Shown here piece after piece: positions 31,211-34,756 of a DNA stretch of 34,756 bases. The translations under genes were made by a program, and so were the position numbers. Source of the stretch: Lachnospiraceae bacterium (lineage in GTDB: Bacteria; Bacillota; Clostridia; Lachnospirales; Lachnospiraceae); the NCBI GenBank assembly GCA_017551665.1, contig JAFZLB010000097.1:1-34756 (forward strand), in the 5' to 3' direction. Under the pieces are notes generated by a model. It was given only the letters and a program-made list of their open reading frames with translations, had not been told where the DNA came from and made no database searches. The first letter of the stretch is position 1, and every line of letters starts with the position of its first letter.

Positions 31211-32041
31211 ATGGACAATCTTTCGTTACAACAACAGGCGAATGACATCCGCAAGGGCATTGTCACCGCCGTGCACGCGGCAAAGGCCGGGCATCCCGGC
31301 GGCTCGCTTTCGGCGGCGGACATGATGACCGCACTGTTCTTTGAAGAAATGCGGATTGACCCGGAAAAACCGACGGACCCGGAGAGGGACCGCTTCGTGC
31401 TTTCGAAGGGGCATTGCGCACCGGCGCTGTATTCCGCCATGGCATACCGGGGATACTTCCCGGTGGAAGAGCTCAAGACGCTGCGCAAGATCGGCAGCCG
31501 TCTGCAGGGACATCCCTCCATGCAGTATCTGCCGGGCATTGACATGTCCTCCGGTTCCCTCGGGCAGGGACTGTCCGTGGCCTGCGGCATGGCGATGGCG
31601 GGACGCCTCGATGGCAAGGATTACCGCGTGTACTGCATGTGCGGCGACGGTGAGATCCAGGAAGGGCAGATCTGGGAAGCGGCGATGTTTGCCGGCTTCC
31701 GCAAGCTGGACAACCTCTGCGTCATCGTGGATAACAATAATCTGCAGATCGACGGCGCCATCGACGAGGTCTGCTCGCCCTATCCGATTGACGAAAAGTT
31801 CAAGGCCTTCAATTTCCATGTGATCAATATCGACGCGCATGACTTTGACGCCATCCGCGCGGCGCTGGATGAAGCGAAGAATACAAAAGGCATGCCGACG
31901 GCCATTGTCATGAAATCCTTAAAGGGCAAGGGCGTTTCCTTCATGGAAAACAAAGCCGGCTGGCACGGCAAGGCACCGAATGACGAAGAATACGCGCAGG
32001 CGATGAAAGATTTGGAAGCCATCGGGGAGGGACTTGCTTAA
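31211..32041 (+). CDS. Transketolase N-terminal subunit
   Basis: 276 residues from the ATG at 31211 (AGAAAGGATCGAGG upstream). It covers the thiamine-diphosphate-binding half of transketolase: AGHPGGSLSAADMMTALFFEEM, DRFVLSKGHCAPALYSAMA, SSGSLGQGLSVACGMA, and the ThDP/Mg motif GDGEIQEGQIWEAAMFAGFRKLDN ... DNNNLQIDG. Transketolase moves two-carbon units between ketose and aldose phosphates. The enzyme is split into two genes, as in many Clostridia and archaea, and the C-terminal half is encoded next. A 122-base gap with a large hairpin separates the halves, which is unusual for subunits needed in equal amounts. Confidence 0.95.
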   Translation: MDNLSLQQQANDIRKGIVTAVHAAKAGHPGGSLSAADMMTALFFEEMRIDPEKPTDPERDRFVLSKGHCAPALYSAMAYRGYFPVEELKTLRKIGSRLQGHPSMQYLPGIDMSSGSLGQGLSVACGMAMAGRLDGKDYRVYCMCGDGEIQEGQIWEAAMFAGFRKLDNLCVIVDNNNLQIDGAIDEVCSPYPIDEKFKAFNFHVINIDAHDFDAIRAALDEAKNTKGMPTAIVMKSLKGKGVSFMENKAGWHGKAPNDEEYAQAMKDLEAIGEGLA

Positions 32042-32098
32042 TCAGTCGGCACGCACTTGCTGCGGGACGACGTATGAACGAGTGAAGCAGGCCGAGTG

Positions 32099-32145
32099 GC
32101 GATGCAGCCCATCCGCGATGGCGGATTTGGAATGGGATGCATCGC
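32099..32145. repeat. Nested hairpin between the two transketolase genes
   Basis: A 14-base arm (32099-32112) pairs with 32132-32145 with one mismatch. CCGC (32113-32116) pairs with GCGG (32121-32124) at the tip. No T-tract follows. The element ends 18 bases before the next ATG, just upstream of AAAGGAG, so it may tune translation or mRNA stability within the operon. Upstream, 32047-32094 has weaker self-complementarity. Confidence 0.65.
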
Positions 32146-32163
32146 AAAAGAAAGGAGCGAAGA

Positions 32164-33099
32164 ATGAGCGACTTTATAGCAACACGTGAAAGCTACGGTG
32201 AGGCACTGGCGGCTCTCGGCGAGGAATACCCGGATCTGGTGGTTCTGGACGCGGATTTGGCCGGTGCGACAAAGACCAGCACCTTCCAGAAAAAGTTCCC
32301 GGAGCGGCATATTGACTGCGGCATCGCGGAATCCAACATGACGGGCATCGCGGCGGGTCTTGCCACCTGCGGCAAGATTCCCTTCGTGTCTTCCTTCGCG
32401 ATGTTCGCGGCGGGCAGGGCCTATGAACAGGTGCGCAATTCCATCGGCTACCCGCATTTGAACGTGAAAATCGGCGCGACCCATGCCGGCATCACCGTCG
32501 GCGAGGACGGCGCTTCCCATCAGTGCAATGAGGATATTGCCCTGATGCGGACGATTCCCGGCATGGTGGTCCTGAGCCCCGCGGATGACATCGAGGCGAA
32601 TGCCGCGGTGCGTGCGGCGGTGGAGCACAAGGGGTCGGTCTATCTGCGCTTCGGGCGTGCGGTCTCGCCGGTAATCCATGACGAGAAGTATCAGTTTACG
32701 ATCGGCAAAGGCGAGGTATTAAAGGAAGGCAGCGATCTCACGATTGTCGCGACCGGTGTCTGCGTGGATTCCGCCTTGCAGGCGGCGGAAGCGCTGGCCG
32801 CGGACGGCGTTTCGGCGGAGGTCATCAACATCTGCTCCGTAAAGCCTCTGGACGAGGAGCTGATCACCGCTTCCGCGAAGAAGACGGGGAAAGTCGTGAC
32901 CGTGGAAGAGCACAGCGTGATCGGCGGTCTGGGAAGCGCGGTCTGTGACGCGCTTTGCGCACATCATCCCGTGCCGGTGAAGAAGATCGGCGTGCAGGAT
33001 GTCTTCGGACAGTCCGGCAGCGCGAAGGCGCTCATGGAAAAATATGAGCTGGATGCCGTGGGTGTGACGAAGCAGATCCGGGCATTTCTCGGAAAGTAA
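32164..33099 (+). CDS. Transketolase C-terminal subunit
   Basis: 311 residues from the ATG at 32164, preceded by AAAGGAGCGAAGA. It contains the pyrimidine-binding domain: ATRESYGEALAALGEEYPDLVVLDADLAGATKTSTFQ, ERHIDCGIAESNMTGIAAGLA, FVSSFAMFAAGRAYEQVRN, and THAGITVGEDGASHQCNEDIALMRTIPGM. The transketolase C-terminal domain follows (SVKPLDEELI, TVEEHSVIGGLGSAV). The catalytic Glu that activates the cofactor is in CGIAESNM. It works only with the subunit encoded at 31211. It lies 15 bases before rpe. Confidence 0.95.
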   Translation: MSDFIATRESYGEALAALGEEYPDLVVLDADLAGATKTSTFQKKFPERHIDCGIAESNMTGIAAGLATCGKIPFVSSFAMFAAGRAYEQVRNSIGYPHLNVKIGATHAGITVGEDGASHQCNEDIALMRTIPGMVVLSPADDIEANAAVRAAVEHKGSVYLRFGRAVSPVIHDEKYQFTIGKGEVLKEGSDLTIVATGVCVDSALQAAEALAADGVSAEVINICSVKPLDEELITASAKKTGKVVTVEEHSVIGGLGSAVCDALCAHHPVPVKKIGVQDVFGQSGSAKALMEKYELDAVGVTKQIRAFLGK

Positions 33100-33114
33100 G
33101 ACGGGGGGAGGAAG

Positions 33115-33768
33115 ATGAAACGGATTCTTGCCCCGTCGATTCTCTCGGCGGACTTTGCGAATCTCGCCTCCGATGTGAGAAAGGCGACGGACGCGGGTGC
33201 TGCGTGGCTGCATGTGGATGTGATGGACGGGATTTTCGTGCCATCGATTTCCATCGGCTTTCCCGTGATCGAGTCCCTGCGGAAGGCGACGGACGCGGTG
33301 CTGGACGTGCACCTCATGGTGACGGACCCGCTGCGTTACATTGACCGCTTCGCGGACGCGGGCGCGGACATCATCACCTTTCACCAGGAAGCGGCCTTTG
33401 ACTGCGATGCCGTGATTGAACGCATCAAAGCAAAGGGGAAAAAATGCGGCATGACCATCCGCCCGTACACGGATATTTCCGCGCTCTTCCCTTATCTGGA
33501 CCGGCTGGACATGGTGCTTCTGATGAGCGTGGAGCCCGGCTTCGGCGGACAGGCGTATATTGAGAGCAGCACGGAAAAAATCCGCGCGATGCGGGCGGCA
33601 CTGGATGAGAAGGGGTATGCGGATACGGATCTGGAGGTGGACGGCGGCGTCAAGAGTACGAACTTAAAGACGGTGCTGGACGCCGGGGCCAATGTCATCG
33701 TCGCGGGCAGCGCGATTTTTTCGGGCGACATCGCGGCGAACACGAAGGCGTTTTTGGAACAGATGTAA
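33115..33768 (+). CDS. rpe: Ribulose-phosphate 3-epimerase
   Basis: 217 residues, ATG after GGGGGGAGG. Motifs: LAPSILSADFANLA, WLHVDVMDGIFVPSISIG (metal-binding His and Asp), LDVHLMVTDP, ADIITFHQE, VLLMSVEPGFGGQAYIESSTEKI and LEVDGGVKSTNLKTVLDAGANVIVAGSAIF. It interconverts ribulose 5-phosphate and xylulose 5-phosphate, supplying transketolase encoded by the two genes before it. Length and motifs are standard and nothing is missing. Confidence 0.97.
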   Translation: MKRILAPSILSADFANLASDVRKATDAGAAWLHVDVMDGIFVPSISIGFPVIESLRKATDAVLDVHLMVTDPLRYIDRFADAGADIITFHQEAAFDCDAVIERIKAKGKKCGMTIRPYTDISALFPYLDRLDMVLLMSVEPGFGGQAYIESSTEKIRAMRAALDEKGYADTDLEVDGGVKSTNLKTVLDAGANVIVAGSAIFSGDIAANTKAFLEQM

Positions 33769-33777
33769 GGAAAAACT

Positions 33778-34656
33778 ATGGCTTATCGAAAGATGCTTGC
33801 CAACTTCCCCTGCTGGTGCGGGAGCGGCAAGAAATACAAAAAATGTCACGAGGCCTTTGACGAGCGCATCATCGCGGCGGAGAAGGCGGGGCATGTGGTG
33901 CCGGATCGCAAGCTCTTCAAGACGGCGGCGCAGATTCAGGGCATCCGGGACGCGGCCGTCATCAACCGCGCCTGCCTGGACGCGGTCGCGGAGAAAATCT
34001 GCGTCGGCATGAGCACGCAGGACATCGATGACATCGTTACCTCCGTCACGAAGAAGATGGGCGGCATTTCCGCGACGCTCGGCTACGAGGGCTTTCCGAA
34101 GAGCTGCTGCACCTCCATCAACGATCAGGTCTGTCACGGCATCCCTTCCGAGGATGATATTCTGGAGGACGGCGACATCATCAACGTGGACTGCACGACG
34201 ATTTTGAACGGCTGCTACGCGGATTCCTCGCGCATGTTTCTGATCGGCGATGTGGACCCCGCCTGGAAGAAGCTGGTGGAAGTCACGAAGGAATGTGTGG
34301 ACATCGGCATCCGGGAAGCGAAGCCCTGGCGCTATCTGGGCGACATGGCGAGTGAGATGAACAAGCACGCGCGGGCCCACGGCTATGAAATCGTGGAAGA
34401 AATCGGCGGGCACGGCTGCGGCAATGACTTCCACGAAGACCCCTTCGTGAGTTATGTGACGGAAGCGGGCACGGAAATGCTCATGGTGCCGGGCATGGTC
34501 TTTACGATTGAACCGATGATCAACATGGGCGAGCATCATGTCTTTGTGGATGAGGAAAACGACTGGACCGTATACACCGAGGACGGTAGCCCCTCCGCGC
34601 AGTGGGAGGTGGAGGTGCTGATTACGGAAGACGGCAATGAAATTCTTTGCTGGTGA
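33778..34656 (+). CDS. map: Methionine aminopeptidase with N-terminal SEC-C zinc motif
   Basis: 292 residues. A SEC-C zinc motif opens the protein (FPCWCGSGKKYKKCH, residues about 10-24), followed by a type I methionine aminopeptidase. Metal-binding and catalytic segments are visible: YEGFPKSCCTSINDQVCHGIP (His), GDIINVDCTTILNGCYADSSRMF (two Asp-type ligands), IGGHGCGNDFHEDPFV (His) and MVFTIEPMIN plus VEVLITEDG (Glu ligands). Asp97-type ligands appear in the usual spacing. It removes initiator methionine from new proteins. SEC-C-bearing forms are known in Clostridia and the motif may help ribosome association. It follows rpe by 9 bases. Confidence 0.95.
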   Translation: MAYRKMLANFPCWCGSGKKYKKCHEAFDERIIAAEKAGHVVPDRKLFKTAAQIQGIRDAAVINRACLDAVAEKICVGMSTQDIDDIVTSVTKKMGGISATLGYEGFPKSCCTSINDQVCHGIPSEDDILEDGDIINVDCTTILNGCYADSSRMFLIGDVDPAWKKLVEVTKECVDIGIREAKPWRYLGDMASEMNKHARAHGYEIVEEIGGHGCGNDFHEDPFVSYVTEAGTEMLMVPGMVFTIEPMINMGEHHVFVDEENDWTVYTEDGSPSAQWEVEVLITEDGNEILCW

Positions 34657-34708
34657 CAGCGGCTTCCTCCGTGCCGGGGGAGAACAAGAAAATTTTTCAT
34701 GACAGGTA

Positions 34709-34736
34709 TTGACAACACAGGGAAAAACCATATAAT
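34709..34736 (+). promoter_or_regulatory. Strong sigma-A-type promoter at the window edge
   Basis: TTGACA (34709-34714) and TATAAT (34731-34736) with a 16-base spacer: two perfect hexamers. It reads out of the window into an unseen gene. Confidence 0.85.
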
Positions 34737-34740
34737 CGCC

Positions 34741-34756
34741 CTGGACTGGACTGGAC
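34741..34756. repeat. CTGGA pentamer repeat, three copies plus one base, at the window edge
   Basis: CTGGACTGGACTGGAC, period 5, starts 4 bases after the -10 box, i.e. at the predicted transcription start. It may continue beyond the window. Confidence 0.6.

Noticed and set aside
1-34756. CRISPR arrays, tRNA or rRNA genes, insertion sequences
   Set aside because: No regularly spaced repeats, cloverleaf-like or rRNA-like sequence and no transposase or integrase motif were seen on reading both strands.

Overview
The window reads as chromosome of a fairly GC-rich Clostridia bacterium, most likely Lachnospiraceae or a relative. This is inferred from: MutS2 and a split two-subunit transketolase; strong AGGAGG ribosome sites with TTGaca/TATAAT promoters; DHHW/MBOAT cell-surface acetylation genes; an Rnf-like flavin electron-transfer locus with ApbE, NusG-domain-II and Gx-family partners; and a methionine aminopeptidase with an N-terminal SEC-C zinc motif. 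No rRNA, tRNA, CRISPR array, transposase or phage gene was recognised. Gene density is high. Long antisense reading frames are common because of base composition and are not annotated.

Layout. (1) 1-3098: end of a Ser/Thr/Ala-rich secreted protein (DUF4358-like), an MBOAT O-acyltransferase and a DHHW protein, together a surface-polymer O-acetylation module. (2) 3131-8452: a promoter followed by a striking palindromic element, then three overlapping genes forming a multi-step phosphorelay: a double-receiver protein and two membrane hybrid histidine kinases, the second with an Hpt domain. No DNA-binding output is encoded with them. (3) 8460-10050: an ECF sigma factor and a membrane anti-sigma-like protein ending in a CAP domain. 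(4) 10060-12876: a degenerate EAL-HDOD signalling protein, an intergenic array of three hairpins, and a convergent MATE exporter. (5) 12942-17553: a compositionally different accessory stretch with a second ECF sigma/anti-sigma/lipoprotein operon, a truncated SH3-type secreted protein gene, an AAA/DUF4143 ATPase and a gene-poor 335-bp gap. (6) 17554-23791: Cof-type HAD phosphatase, mutS2, a structured intergenic element, an OmpR-type two-component pair and yqeC. (7) 23794-26418: a 3D-domain secreted protein, a duplicated-domain lipoprotein and lipoprotein ApbE. (8) 26425-30557, minus strand: rnfC-rnfD-rnfG-like genes, a small unknown membrane protein, a NusG-domain-II protein and a Gx-family membrane protein. 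(9) 30700-34656: rpiB, two transketolase halves, rpe and map, i.e. the non-oxidative pentose phosphate pathway plus N-terminal methionine removal.

The most interesting unit is (7)+(8). RnfC, RnfD and RnfG homologues with intact iron-sulphur and flavinylation motifs form a complete-looking operon that lacks rnfA, rnfB and rnfE. In their place are a 146-residue membrane protein of unknown family and a NusG-II/Gx pair resembling accessory proteins of flavin-based extracellular electron transfer. The ApbE flavin transferase is encoded convergently. This could be a reduced or hybrid Rnf/extracellular-electron-transfer complex.

Second in interest are intergenic structured elements near 3.15, 11.4, 20.9 and 32.1 kb, which look like regulatory DNA or RNA and match no family I can name.
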